Assembly (NCBI GenBank): GCA_963794415.1
Contig: CAWCDI010000002.1
Location: 372,001-436,000 of the forward strand
DNA length: 64,000 nt
Direction of reading: 5' to 3'
Source of the DNA: CAVPTL01 sp963794415
Lineage (GTDB): Bacteria; Actinomycetota; Thermoleophilia; Gaiellales; JAICJC01
Made by a program: the position numbers and the translations under genes. The notes below the pieces were generated by a model that was given only the letters and a program-made list of their open reading frames with translations, was not told the DNA's origin and searched no databases. This document shows, in pieces, positions 49,660-58,540 of this stretch (position 1 is the first letter of the stretch; every line of letters begins with the position of its first letter).

Positions 49660-50503
49660 CTACGGGCGGTTGTAGGCCTCGGCAATCGAGGCGGGCTCGA
49701 CGCCCAGATCGTGCCGCGCCGGGGCGATGTCGCACTGGGTCCCGGCCAGCAGCATGACGATCTGCTCGCGGGTGACCTTGAGCGGCGGCGGGAAGTGCTT
49801 CAGCACCACCGTCTGGGCCTTCATGAGCCCGGCGGGGACGTGCACCTTGCGCGGCGGTGAGTGGCCCGTAGCCCGGGCGAGCTCGTCCAGCAGGTGGTTG
49901 AACTCGAGCAGCTGCGGCCCGCCCAGCCCGTAGCGTCTTGCCCACGGTCTGGGGCCGCTCGAGCGCGGCCGAGAACGCCGTGGCGACGTCCTCCACCCAC
50001 ACAGGCTGATGGCGGTAGCGGCCGTTGCCGATGACCGGCGCGACGGGCCCTCTCACCAGGCTCTCGAACGCCTTCAGGGCGCCGCCGCCGGCCCCGAAGA
50101 TGAAGCTCGGCTTGAACACCGTCCAGTCGAGCGCGCTCCCGGTCACCGCGTTCAGCGCGTCGAACTTGGTGCGGTAGTAGCGCGTGAGCCCGGCGTGCTC
50201 GGCGTCCACGCCCAGCGCGCTCATGTGCAGGAATCGCTTCACGCCCGCATCCTCGGCGGCGGCGAGCACGTTCTGGGTGCCGCCCACGTTGATCGACTGG
50301 AACTGCTCGTCGGTGCCGTCCAGGATCGCGATGAGGTGGACGACGGCGTCGGCGCCCGCCATGGCCCGGGTGACGTCGTCGTAGCGGGTGATGTCGCCGC
50401 CGGTCTTCCGCGAGAACGGCACCACCGTGTGGCCGTCGCGCTCCAGCCGGGCCGAGACCCGGGTGCCGACGTACCCGCTCGCGCCGGTGACGAGCACCTT
50501 CAC
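49660..50503 (-). pseudogene. NAD(P)-dependent epimerase/NADH-dehydrogenase-subunit-like (SDR), one frameshift
   Basis: Begins MKVLVTGASGYVGTRVSARL with the TGxxGxxG fold, then GADAVVHLIAILDGT, RFLHMSALGVDAEHAGLTRYYRTKFDAL (YxxxK), FKPSFIFGAGGGAL. At about 49935-49940 one extra base turns the expected VGKT-YGLGGP into VGKTLRAG; the rest continues in another frame as HVPAGLMKAQTVVLKHFPPP and AEAYNRP, stopping at 49660. So the gene is either mis-sequenced here or recently broken. Atypical SDRs of this type include complex-I assembly and ubiquinone-binding proteins. GTG start overlaps the dcd stop. Confidence 0.8.
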
Positions 50504-51075
50504 GGCGCGGCCGGGAAGTTGAGGTGGTAGCGGCTGGGAGTGGGCTCGGCCTTGCCGCCCTGGTACTTCGAGCCGAGCGCGCCGCTGCCGTACGGGTGCT
50601 GGGCCGGCGTTGTCATCGCCATGAAGCTCAGCTGGGCGATGCGCATGCCCGGGTAGACCGTGATCGGCAGGTTGGCGGCGTTTGCCAGCTCGAGCGTGAT
50701 GTGGCCGTCGAACCCGGCGTCGATCACGCCCGCGGTCTGGTGCACCACGAGGCCCAGTCGGCCCAGCGAGCTCTTGCCGTCGAGCGTCGCGACGATGTCG
50801 TCGGGAAGCGTGATGCGCTCGGCCACCACGCCCAGCACGAACTCGCCCGGATGCAGGATGAACGCGTCGTCACCGGTGACCGTGATCAGCTCGGTGAGAT
50901 CCTCCATCGGCACCTTCACGTCGATGTAGGGGTAGCGCGAGTTCTGGAACACGCGGAAGGCGTCGCCCACCGTCACGTCGATCGAGCATGGCTGCACCAT
51001 CGCATCGTCGAACGGGTCGATCCTGATCCGCCCGGCGGCGATCTCCTCGCGGATTGTGCGATCGGAGAGCACCAT
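50500..51075 (-). CDS. dcd: dCTP deaminase (probably bifunctional with dUTPase)
   Basis: 191 aa trimeric enzyme making dUTP/dUMP for thymidylate synthesis. MVQPCSIDVTVGDAFRVF, FILHPGEFVLGVVAERITLP, and DGKSSLGRLGLVVHQTAGVIDAGFDGHITLEL are the family blocks; the HQTAG form is that of the bifunctional dCTP deaminase:dUTPase known from mycobacteria and Methanocaldococcus, whereas E. coli-type enzymes differ there. ATG at 51075 is 8 nt after TAGAAT (51084-51089, minus), so leaderless. Confidence 0.94.
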   Translation of the reverse strand: MVLSDRTIREEIAAGRIRIDPFDDAMVQPCSIDVTVGDAFRVFQNSRYPYIDVKVPMEDLTELITVTGDDAFILHPGEFVLGVVAERITLPDDIVATLDGKSSLGRLGLVVHQTAGVIDAGFDGHITLELANAANLPITVYPGMRIAQLSFMAMTTPAQHPYGSGALGSKYQGGKAEPTPSRYHLNFPAAP

Positions 51076-51083
51076 CGCCGGGG

Positions 51084-51089
51084 ATTCTA
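51084..51089 (-). promoter_or_regulatory. -10 element for dcd (leaderless)
   Basis: TAGAAT on the minus strand, 8 nt before the ATG at 51075. A good match to the hexamer consensus; no clear -35. Confidence 0.5.
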
Positions 51090-51139
51090 GTTGGTGACCC
51101 GTTTCGGGAGCGGTCCTGGGTTTTCCGCAACTCCTCTGG

Positions 51140-51174
51140 TACGCTGGATCGGTTTTGGCAGGGACTCCAGGAGG
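51140..51174 (+). promoter_or_regulatory. aminotransferase promoter -10 and ribosome-binding site
   Basis: TACGCT at 51140-51145 and a strong CCAGGAGGT at 51166-51174, 6 nt before the GTG at 51181. The ribosome site fixes the start; longer in-frame translations upstream lack one. Confidence 0.6.
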
Positions 51175-51180
51175 TGGTTT

Positions 51181-52533
51181 GTGGGCAAGACCGTTGAACT
51201 ACGCACCGAGGTACCGGGCCCGAAGTCGAAGGCGATCCTCGACCGCAAGCAGCAGGTGATCGCGAACTTCAAGGACATCTACATGCCGGTGGTGATCGAC
51301 CACGGGCACGGGTGCGTCATCACCGACGTGGATGGAAACACGTTCCTCGACTGGTCCGGCGGCATCGGCTGCCTCAACGTCGGCCACACCAACGCCGCGG
51401 TGTCCGCGGCGCTGCACGCCCAGATCGATAAGTTCCTGCACACCGACTTCACGATCGTGCCCTACGAGCCGTACGTGGAGCTCGCTGAGCGGCTGCTCGC
51501 AAAGACGCCCATCTCCGGCCCCAAGAAGGCCGCGTTCTTCAACTCGGGCGCCGAGGCCGTCGAGAACGCCGTGAAGGTCGCAAAGCTCGCGACAGGCCGC
51601 CACGCGGTGATCGCGTTCGAGGGCGCGTTCCACGGGCGCACGCTGATGGCCATGTCGCTCACGTCCAAGCCGCATCCCTACAAGGCCGGCATGGGGCCCT
51701 TCGCGCCCGAGGTCTACCGGGCGCCGTTCCCCAACCCCTACCGCTGGACGGGGAGCGATCCCGCAGGCGTCGCGCTCAGGGAGCTGCGGCGCATGTTCAC
51801 CACCCACGTTGCGGCCGAGAACGTGGCCGCGATCATCGTCGAGCCGGTGCAGGGCGAGGGCGGCTTCGTCGTGCCCGCGGAGGGGTTCCTGCAGGGCCTT
51901 CGCGAGATCTGTGACGAGCACGGGATCGTGCTGATCGCCGACGAGGTGCAGTCGGGCTTCGGGCGTACCGGCAAGATGTTCGCGATCGAGCACTCCGGCG
52001 TCGAGCCCGACCTGATCGCGGTCGCCAAGTCGATCGCGGCCGGCGTGCCGATGTCGGGCGTGCTCGGCCGGGCCGAGCTGATGGATGCGCCGCACGACTC
52101 GGCCATCGGCGGCACCTACGTCGGCTCGCCGCTGGGATGCGTCGCGTCGCTCGCGGTGCTCGACGAGATCGAGAGCCGCGACCTCCTCTCGCGCGGTACC
52201 CAGATCGGCGAGCGCATCCGCTCGCGCTTCGAGGGCTTCGCGCGGCTCCACCCGCAGGTGGGCGACGTGCGCGGCCTGGGGCCGATGCTCGCGATCGAGT
52301 TCGTGTCCGACCCCGAGACGAAGGAGCCGTCGGCGGCCATCGCCACGGCGGTGGTGGAGCACGCGGCCCAGCACGGGCTGATCCTCCTCAAGGCCGGTCT
52401 CGACGGGAACTGCATCCGCGTGCTGGTGCCGCTGGTGGCAACCGACGAGCAGCTCGACGAGGCGCTCGACATCCTGTCCGGCGCCATCGCGGCCGCCTGC
52501 GGCGCTCCCGCGCTCGCAGCAGCCGGAGACTAG
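51181..52533 (+). CDS. class III aminotransferase (4-aminobutyrate aminotransferase-like)
   Basis: 450 aa, fold type I PLP enzyme. LDWSGGIGCLNVGHTN near the N-terminus, AAFFNSGAEAVENAVKVAK, AFEGAFHGRTLMAMSLT, AIIVEPVQGEGGFVVP, LIADEVQSGFGRTGKMFA, the PLP-lysine in LIAVAKSIAAGVPMSG, and GGTYVGSPLGCVASLAVL. Closest in style to GabT; other omega-amino acids (beta-alanine, ornithine) are possible. GTG start set by the AGGAGGT ribosome site. A 4-nt convergent overlap with the MFS gene. Confidence 0.92.
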   Translation: MGKTVELRTEVPGPKSKAILDRKQQVIANFKDIYMPVVIDHGHGCVITDVDGNTFLDWSGGIGCLNVGHTNAAVSAALHAQIDKFLHTDFTIVPYEPYVELAERLLAKTPISGPKKAAFFNSGAEAVENAVKVAKLATGRHAVIAFEGAFHGRTLMAMSLTSKPHPYKAGMGPFAPEVYRAPFPNPYRWTGSDPAGVALRELRRMFTTHVAAENVAAIIVEPVQGEGGFVVPAEGFLQGLREICDEHGIVLIADEVQSGFGRTGKMFAIEHSGVEPDLIAVAKSIAAGVPMSGVLGRAELMDAPHDSAIGGTYVGSPLGCVASLAVLDEIESRDLLSRGTQIGERIRSRFEGFARLHPQVGDVRGLGPMLAIEFVSDPETKEPSAAIATAVVEHAAQHGLILLKAGLDGNCIRVLVPLVATDEQLDEALDILSGAIAAACGAPALAAAGD

Positions 52534-53720
52534 GCAGTGACCAGGCGTCCTGATGCCCGCATCGCGGGCACCAGGATGCCCGCTGCCAGCACGCAGCCCA
52601 CTCCGGCCAGCGCGTAGGCACCGCGCACGCCCAGCACGTTGATGATCACGCCGGCGGCGGGGAACGACATCGCAAACGCGATGGACGCCGCCGCCTCGCC
52701 CGCGGCGTTCACCCGCGCGCGGACGGCGTCAGGCGTGAAGCGCTGCATGATGGTGAGCTCGGCGACGCTCACCATGCCCTCCGAGAACCCGGCCAGCATC
52801 ATCCCGGCCATCGCGACCACGAACACCGGCGCCATCGCGACCACGAAGAAGCCCGCGCCGATCATGACGCAGCCCCAGATCATGGTGGCGCCCTCGTTGA
52901 TGCGCGCCGTGACGCGGCCCAGGAACGAGCCGGCGATGGCGCCGCCGCCCCAGCACGCCGCGATCAGGCCGTAGCCCGCCGCCCCCTGGCCGAAGAGGTG
53001 GGCCAGGGGCAGCTCGGCCACCAGGATCGGCCCCAGAAGCAGCAGGAGCACCATCCACGCGAGCGTGATGCCGCGAAGCACCGGCGAGTGCCAGATGAAG
53101 ACGAAGCCCGCCCTGAGGTGCCCGTGCTCCTCGTGTCCCTCGCCCGGCCGCGCGGCGCGGCCCCCGAAGCTGCCCGAGATCGACGCCACCAGCGCCGCCG
53201 ACACCACGAAGCCCACCGCGCCGATGCCGAACACCGCCGACGACCCTACGGCAGCGGCGAGCACGCCCCCCACGAGCGGGCCCGAGAGCGCGCCGATGTT
53301 GCGGCCCACCGACACCGTCGAGTTGGCCCACTCCAGGCGGTCGTCGGTGACGAGGTTGGGCACGCTGGCGCTCGACGCCGGGTTGAACGGCGCCTGGGTG
53401 AGCCCTGCGAGCACCGCCAGCGTGATCAGAAGCGCGGGAGCGTGCGCGAACACCATCCCCACCGCGAAGACGGCAGTGACGAGGTCGGATACCACCATCA
53501 CCCGGCGGCGGTCGTAGCGGTCGCCGAGCGCCCCTGCGAAGGGCGCGATGAGGCCGGCGCTGCCGATCACCAGGAAGAGGGCCGCGGCCATCCACGCGGT
53601 CGAGTGGGTGCGCGCGTAGACCGCCACCATGAGCGCGATCCAGCCCGCCTCCCAGCCCGTCACCGAGATGGCCCGGCTGACTGCGAGGCGGCGAATTGCT
53701 GATGTCGGGGCGGTGGTCAC
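52530..53720 (-). CDS. MFS transporter
   Basis: 396 aa from the GTG at 53720, chosen for a GGAG site 8 nt before it; a longer frame to 53819 adds an unlikely N-terminus. Twelve helices; the loop 2-3 signature is GALGDRYDRRRVMVVSDLV, and loop 8-9 has GRVTARINEGATMIWG. Helix content and NPASSASVPNLVTDDRLEWAN resemble the MFS-3/enterobactin exporter-like group. Substrate unknown; likely drug or metabolite export. Confidence 0.88.
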   Translation of the reverse strand: MTTAPTSAIRRLAVSRAISVTGWEAGWIALMVAVYARTHSTAWMAAALFLVIGSAGLIAPFAGALGDRYDRRRVMVVSDLVTAVFAVGMVFAHAPALLITLAVLAGLTQAPFNPASSASVPNLVTDDRLEWANSTVSVGRNIGALSGPLVGGVLAAAVGSSAVFGIGAVGFVVSAALVASISGSFGGRAARPGEGHEEHGHLRAGFVFIWHSPVLRGITLAWMVLLLLLGPILVAELPLAHLFGQGAAGYGLIAACWGGGAIAGSFLGRVTARINEGATMIWGCVMIGAGFFVVAMAPVFVVAMAGMMLAGFSEGMVSVAELTIMQRFTPDAVRARVNAAGEAAASIAFAMSFPAAGVIINVLGVRGAYALAGVGCVLAAGILVPAMRASGRLVTA

Positions 53721-53892
53721 GAGGGAATCTCCAGGCGAGCGGGACGGCGGGGTGGATGCGGCGCGCAGCCGCGCGCCGTTCAACTGAGGAGATTGGATGC
53801 CACGCGCCGACGATAGCACAGCCGGAACCCCTCAAGCCGTCGCCCAGACCGCCGATACAGGTGGCAGTAGCTCCTCATAGCACAAACCACCA

Positions 53893-54321
53893 ATGGCAAG
53901 TTTTCAGATCAAACGGATCACACTCCCCAGCGGCAAGGTGGTCGAGATCGTGTATCTCGCCCCTGCCCAGCAGACGGTCACGGCCGCGGCCGACCACGCC
54001 GATCAGGCGCACGTCGAGTTTCCGCTCGTGCGCCGCATCGAGCTCTGCCCGGCATGCGGCGGAGACCGGGTGCATCCGCTCGACTGGCACGAGGTGTCCG
54101 ACATGCGCTGGCAGCTGGTGGTGCGCTGTCCCGACTGTCGCTGGCGCACCTCGGACGTGTTCGAGCAGCCCGAGGTGGAGCGCTACGACGACGTGCTCGC
54201 GGCCGACACCGACCGCATGATCGAGGTGCTCGACCGCGTCACCCGCGAGAACATGCACGAGCAGCTCGAGCGGTTCCGCCGTGCCCTGGAGCACGACGCG
54301 ATCGAGCCGATGGACTTCTGA
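53893..54321 (+). CDS. zinc-ribbon protein of unknown function
   Basis: 142 aa. One zinc ribbon: ELCPACGGDRVHPLDWHEVSD then VVRCPDCRWRT, flanked by an N-terminal beta part (FQIKRITLPSGKVVEIVYLAP) and a C-terminal helix (MIEVLDRVTRENMHEQLERFRRALEHD). No signal peptide. I recognise no named family. The 171-nt gap before it holds no gene; a CATAGC hexamer 11 nt before the ATG is a weak -10 candidate. Confidence 0.75.
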   Translation: MASFQIKRITLPSGKVVEIVYLAPAQQTVTAAADHADQAHVEFPLVRRIELCPACGGDRVHPLDWHEVSDMRWQLVVRCPDCRWRTSDVFEQPEVERYDDVLAADTDRMIEVLDRVTRENMHEQLERFRRALEHDAIEPMDF

Positions 54322-54322
54322 G

Positions 54323-55171
54323 CTACACGTTGTTCGAGGCGGCCGCCGGCAGGTGGCTCACCTCGGAGGCGGGCGGCACCGTGACGTTGAGCGGTGCGCC
54401 GAAGTCGTAGAGCTCGATGCGGTAGATGAGCGACCCGTTGAACTGCGGCGAGGTGAGCGAGTACTGCTCGGCCCGCAGGTGGTGCTGGGCGTCGATCCAG
54501 AGCTCGAGCGGCATCGTGTCCGAGCCCGTCAGGGCCTTCAGCTGGTTGATGGAGGGCGTGAGCGCGGCGCGCAGCTGCGGCGACATCGCCTGGAGGGCCT
54601 TGTCGAAGCTGACGGTGGTCTTGAAGTGCGTTGTCGCGACACCGCGGATGGGCTCGGTCCCGACCTTCCTGATCGCTCCCAGCGCGCCGTGGAGGAGCGC
54701 GAGCGACTGCTTCGACGTGTCGTTTCCGGCCTGGAGCTCTGCCTTCAGCGCGCTTCCGTTGGGCAGCGTCGTCGCGTCGACCTTCACCCACGGGCGGGAC
54801 GGGGGCGCGAACGAGTCGAACGCGGGCGACCGCATGTAGAGCGTGGTGCCGAACATGCGCTCCTGCATGTGGATCGCCTTCCCGTCCGCGCCGATCGATG
54901 TCACGGACATCGAGTCGCGGAACGGCAGGCCGGTTGTCAGCGTGCCCGACGTCGAGAGGATCAGGTGGGTCGCAGCCGACTGCGGGGCCTGCGTGATGGT
55001 CATCGACATGCGCTCGGTGCTCGCGCGGCCGGTCGTCTGGGCGACCTGCACGAGCGCCGCCGGCGAGAGCCCCTTCGGCGGCGCGGGGGCGGCGGCCCTG
55101 GTGGCCTGGCCGCACGCGGTCAGCGCGAGGGTGACCGCAGCGAGCGACGCCAGGGTGCGGGCGGGAGCCAT
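54323..55171 (-). CDS. lipoprotein, LppX/LprG-like fold, copy 1 of a tandem pair
   Basis: 282 aa from the ATG at 55171, 6 nt after TATGGT (leaderless). Lipobox ALTACGQAT with Cys near 20. The body has FRDSMSVTSIGADGKAIHMQERMFGTTLYMRSPAF, then KPWVKVD-type segments, then ELWIDAQHHLRAEQYSL and YDFGAPLNVTVPPASEV at the end. This layout, an exported beta-sandwich with lipid-binding cavity, is that of the LppX/LprAFG or DUF-type lipoproteins; lipid carriage is inferred. Shares blocks and the same signal peptide style with the next gene. Confidence 0.78.
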   Translation of the reverse strand: MAPARTLASLAAVTLALTACGQATRAAAPAPPKGLSPAALVQVAQTTGRASTERMSMTITQAPQSAATHLILSTSGTLTTGLPFRDSMSVTSIGADGKAIHMQERMFGTTLYMRSPAFDSFAPPSRPWVKVDATTLPNGSALKAELQAGNDTSKQSLALLHGALGAIRKVGTEPIRGVATTHFKTTVSFDKALQAMSPQLRAALTPSINQLKALTGSDTMPLELWIDAQHHLRAEQYSLTSPQFNGSLIYRIELYDFGAPLNVTVPPASEVSHLPAAASNNV

Positions 55172-55177
55172 CACCCC

Positions 55178-55183
55178 ACCATA
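55178..55183 (-). promoter_or_regulatory. -10 element for lipoprotein copy 1 (leaderless)
   Basis: TATGGT on the minus strand, 6 nt before the ATG at 55171, in the 49-nt gap after lipoprotein copy 2. Confidence 0.42.
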
Positions 55184-55220
55184 GGGGCGATGGCCGCCAC
55201 TGTCCAGGGAATCGGCCCGC

Positions 55221-56042
55221 CTAGCCGCAGGAGCACCCGGTGATCTGCGACGCCGGCGGCGTCGTGACGTGCACGGGCACCCCGAAGTCGGAGAAGACGA
55301 TGCGCATCTCGGTGGTACCGGCGGGAGCGTGGATGGCGTACTGCTCTGCGCGCAGCCGGCCGTGCCCATCCACCCAGAACTGCATCGGGAGCTCGCCGCC
55401 GCCGATCGCGCGCTCGATCGCGACCAGCGCCGGGCGGGCGGTATCGCGGCGCTTCGGGGTCATCCGCGCCAGCACCTTGCCGATGTCGATCTGCGCCCGG
55501 TAGTGGGTGACCTTGACGCCGCCGATCTTGCCCGTTCCCATGTTCTGGACGTCGTTCGACGCGCCCTTCAGGAACGAGACCGCCTGCGTCGCGTTGTTGT
55601 TGGACGAGGCGCCGACCGCGGCGATCGCGCCGCCCGCGACCTTCGAGATGTTGATCGCGATCCAGGGCTTTGCGCCCGGGTCGAGCTTCCTGAAGATCGA
55701 GGACTTGATGTAGAGGTTGGGCCAGACGACCCGCTCGGTCATGTGCACAGCCTTCGATCCGTCACCGCGCAGCACCAGCGTCATCGCACCACGGGGCTTG
55801 CCCGAGGTGGTGAACCTGCCGGACGCAGAGGTGTAGAGCGTGCCGTGCGCGGTGGGGGTGCGCATGGTGAGGTGCAGGCGCGAGCTTCCGGCCTTCGTGG
55901 TGGCCTTGGCGAATGCCGCCAGCGAGGTGGGCGAGATGTCGGGAGCGTTCGTGGGCGGCGGCAGCGTGTTGGTCGCCTGCCCGCACGCCGTCAGCGCAAG
56001 GGTCGCTGCGGCTGCAAGGAGGGGGGCTTTGAGTGAGAGCAT
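55221..56042 (-). CDS. lipoprotein, LppX/LprG-like fold, copy 2 of a tandem pair
   Basis: 273 aa. Signal and lipobox TLALTACGQATNT almost match copy 1. Shared blocks: GAMTLVLRGDGSKAVHMTERV versus the IHMQER segment, KPWIAINISK, PMQFWVDGHGRLRAEQYAI versus LELWIDAQHHLRAEQY, and FGVPVHVTTPPAS versus FGAPLNVTVPPAS. It ends in GCSCG, two extra cysteines absent from copy 1. Tandem duplication with divergence; both on the minus strand with separate promoters likely. Confidence 0.78.
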   Translation of the reverse strand: MLSLKAPLLAAAATLALTACGQATNTLPPPTNAPDISPTSLAAFAKATTKAGSSRLHLTMRTPTAHGTLYTSASGRFTTSGKPRGAMTLVLRGDGSKAVHMTERVVWPNLYIKSSIFRKLDPGAKPWIAINISKVAGGAIAAVGASSNNNATQAVSFLKGASNDVQNMGTGKIGGVKVTHYRAQIDIGKVLARMTPKRRDTARPALVAIERAIGGGELPMQFWVDGHGRLRAEQYAIHAPAGTTEMRIVFSDFGVPVHVTTPPASQITGCSCG

Positions 56043-56114
56043 GATCGCAACATCGGCAACTTCCCGGGAAGCCTCAAGTGCAGATCGTTTCGTTCACCTC
56101 AGGCGGGCAGCTGG

Positions 56115-56120
56115 TAGGTT
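56115..56120 (+). promoter_or_regulatory. -10 element for the PLP decarboxylase (leaderless)
   Basis: TAGGTT, 6 nt before the GTG at 56127. Confidence 0.45.
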
Positions 56121-56126
56121 CTGGGC

Positions 56127-57488
56127 GTGCCCGCTGCCCTCGTCACGAACGCCTCCGGGCACCTCCAGATCGACGGCTGCGACGTGGTCGATCTGGTTGC
56201 CGAGCACGGTGCGCCGCTCTGGGTCATCTCGGAGTCCACCGTGCGCGCGAACTACCGGCGCCTGCGTGACGCGTTCCGGCGCGTCTACCCGGCGACGTCG
56301 GTGCTCTATGCGACGAAGGCCAATCCCGAGCCGGCGATCATCCGGGTTGCGCTCTCCGAGGGCGCGATGGTGGATGCGGTGACGATGGGGCACCTGCGGC
56401 TGATCGAGCGCGCAGGCGGTTTGCCCGGCCAGATCGTCTTCAACGGCAACTCGAAGACCGAGGCGGAGCTGCAGTGGGCGCTCGACCGCCGGATCGGCAT
56501 GATCAACGTGGACTCCCTCGAGGAGATGGAGCTGATCGCGCGCCTTGCCCCCGGTGCCGAGCCGGACGGGCGACGGCAGCCGGTGTGCCTGCGCGTGGCC
56601 GTGGACGGCGCCCGGCTCGCGGCTCACGACCGGGAGCTCGCAGCGTCGGAGTGGCTGGGGAAGTTCGGCATGGATCGCACCGACCTGCTCGCCGCCGCCG
56701 AGATCGCGCGGAGCCACCCGGGCATCGAGCTCGCCGGCCTCCACAACCACCTCGGCTACCCGGGATACGGTGACACCTACACGCCGGCGCTCGACCTGGA
56801 GCGGCACACGCTCTACGTGCTCGAGACCCTCGAGATCGCGCGTGAGCTGCACGATCTGGGCGACATGCTGCGCGTGCTGAACCTGGGCGGCGGCTATCGC
56901 GTGGGCAACCCCGAGGGCTTTGGCCCGGGCCGGCAGCGGGCGTTTCCCACGGCGGATGAGTACGCGTCGGCGATCGCCGGCACGGTCGCGCGCGTATGTG
57001 AGGAGTGGAGCCTCGGAACGCCCGAGCTGATCCTCGAGGCCGGCGGGTATCTGGTGTCCGACGCCGTCGTTCTGGTCGGCCGGGTGGGGCTCTCCAAGTC
57101 CCGCCGCTCGGGAGCTGATGAGCGCCGCTGGGCCTTCCTGGAGGACACCTCGAGCTATCACTTCGTGCGGCGGCTGATCTACGGCTTCTACCACCACGCG
57201 GTGATTGCCAACAGGATGGAAGAGCCGCCGGCCGGGCCGGTCTCGATCGCCGGCCCGATCTGTGCGGACGACGACGTGGTTCTCGATGTCGCGCTGCCCG
57301 AGCCACGACGGGGCGATCTGGTCGCGGTGCTCGACAACGGCTCGTACTGCGAGGCGATCACCACCGACTACTGCGCCGTGCCGATTCCTGCGGCCGTGAT
57401 GGTGTCGGACGGCCGGTCGGCGATCACCCGGCGCCGCGAGACCGTGGACGACCTGGTTGCCCGCTTCGACGTGCCCGGCTGGCTCTAG
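56127..57488 (+). CDS. fold-type III PLP decarboxylase (diaminopimelate/ornithine decarboxylase-like)
   Basis: 453 aa. PLP lysine in VLYATKANPEPAI, GLHNHLGYPGYGD, phosphate-binding GGGYRVGNPEGFG, EAGGYLVSDAVVLVGRV, and the C-terminal active-site Cys region DNGSYCEAITTDYCAVP. These match LysA/ornithine/carboxynorspermidine decarboxylases. The usual LysA C-D-x-x-G motif is not strict (SYCEAIT), so the substrate is left open. GTG start, leaderless. Convergent with ddl (4-nt overlap). Confidence 0.85.
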   Translation: MPAALVTNASGHLQIDGCDVVDLVAEHGAPLWVISESTVRANYRRLRDAFRRVYPATSVLYATKANPEPAIIRVALSEGAMVDAVTMGHLRLIERAGGLPGQIVFNGNSKTEAELQWALDRRIGMINVDSLEEMELIARLAPGAEPDGRRQPVCLRVAVDGARLAAHDRELAASEWLGKFGMDRTDLLAAAEIARSHPGIELAGLHNHLGYPGYGDTYTPALDLERHTLYVLETLEIARELHDLGDMLRVLNLGGGYRVGNPEGFGPGRQRAFPTADEYASAIAGTVARVCEEWSLGTPELILEAGGYLVSDAVVLVGRVGLSKSRRSGADERRWAFLEDTSSYHFVRRLIYGFYHHAVIANRMEEPPAGPVSIAGPICADDDVVLDVALPEPRRGDLVAVLDNGSYCEAITTDYCAVPIPAAVMVSDGRSAITRRRETVDDLVARFDVPGWL

Positions 57489-58540
57489 TACGCGTACTGC
57501 TGGGCGTCGCGATGGCGCTCGAGGGCGAGCTCGATGAGCCGCTGCAGGAGCTCTGCGTACGGGATGCCCGAGGCTTCGAAGAGCTGGGCGTAGACGCTGG
57601 TCTGCGTGAAGCCCGGGATGGTGTTGATCTCGTTCAGCACCACCTGGTCGTCGTCGGTGACGAAGAAGTCGATGCGGGCCATCCCGGCGCACTCGCAGCG
57701 GGCGAAGGCGATGCGCGCGGCCAGCTGCAGCGCGTCGGTCGCCTCGGGGCTGATCGGCGCCGGGATCACGAGGTTCATCGCGCCGGGCGTGTACTTGGCG
57801 TCGAAGTCGTACCAGTCTGCCTCGATGGTGATCTCACCGGGCAGGCTCACGATGGGCTCGGCGTTTCCGAGCACCCCGACCTCCACCTCCCGGCCCACCA
57901 CCATCTGCTCGACGAGCACCTTCGAGTCGTGCCGGAACGCCAGCTCGAGCGCGGGTGCGAGCTCCTCGATGCTGGTGATCTTGCTGATGCCGACGCTCGA
58001 CCCGAGGCGCGCGGGCTTCACGAAGCAGGGCGGCGCGATGCCGGCCGCGGCCAGCTCGGCCTCGTGGTCGTGCTTCACGCCCGCGCGGAAGGTGACGCTC
58101 GGTGCGGTGGCGATGCCGGCGCTCGCGAGCAGTGGCTTGACCAGATCCTTGTCCATGGTGAGCGCCGAGCCGGCGACACCCGATCCGACGTAGGGCAGGC
58201 CCACCATCTCGAGCATGCCCTGCACCGTGCCGTCCTCGCCGAACGGCCCGTGCAGGATGGGCAGGACGACGTCGATGGGCGCGATCGCCCCGTCGCCGTG
58301 CGTGAGCGCGCCCGGGCGCTGGACCAGCGCCGTCGAGGCGTTGCCCGGTGCCAGCGCGAGTGTCTCTCCCGCCTGCAGCGCCCATGCTCCCTGCCGGTCG
58401 ATCTCGATTGCAACCACGTCGTACCGATCCGGATCGAGGGCGGCGATCACCGATCGGCCGGACTGCACGGAGATGTCGTGCTCGGAGCTTCGGCCGCCGT
58501 AGAGCACGGCCACGCGGATGCGCGGCTGGGGCCCGCTCAT
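57485..58540 (-). CDS. ddl: D-alanine--D-alanine ligase
   Basis: 351 aa ATP-grasp enzyme for peptidoglycan precursor synthesis. VLYGGRSSEHDISVQSG at the N-terminus, LPILHGPFGEDGTVQGML, MDKDLVKPLLASAG, CFVKPARLGSSVGISK (ATP loop), and the metal/active-site FVTDDDQVVLNEINTIPGFTQTS. ATG overlaps the kinase stop (ATGA), tying it to the division operon upstream. D-Ala versus D-lactate specificity cannot be read with certainty. Confidence 0.94.
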   Translation of the reverse strand: MSGPQPRIRVAVLYGGRSSEHDISVQSGRSVIAALDPDRYDVVAIEIDRQGAWALQAGETLALAPGNASTALVQRPGALTHGDGAIAPIDVVLPILHGPFGEDGTVQGMLEMVGLPYVGSGVAGSALTMDKDLVKPLLASAGIATAPSVTFRAGVKHDHEAELAAAGIAPPCFVKPARLGSSVGISKITSIEELAPALELAFRHDSKVLVEQMVVGREVEVGVLGNAEPIVSLPGEITIEADWYDFDAKYTPGAMNLVIPAPISPEATDALQLAARIAFARCECAGMARIDFFVTDDDQVVLNEINTIPGFTQTSVYAQLFEASGIPYAELLQRLIELALERHRDAQQYAY

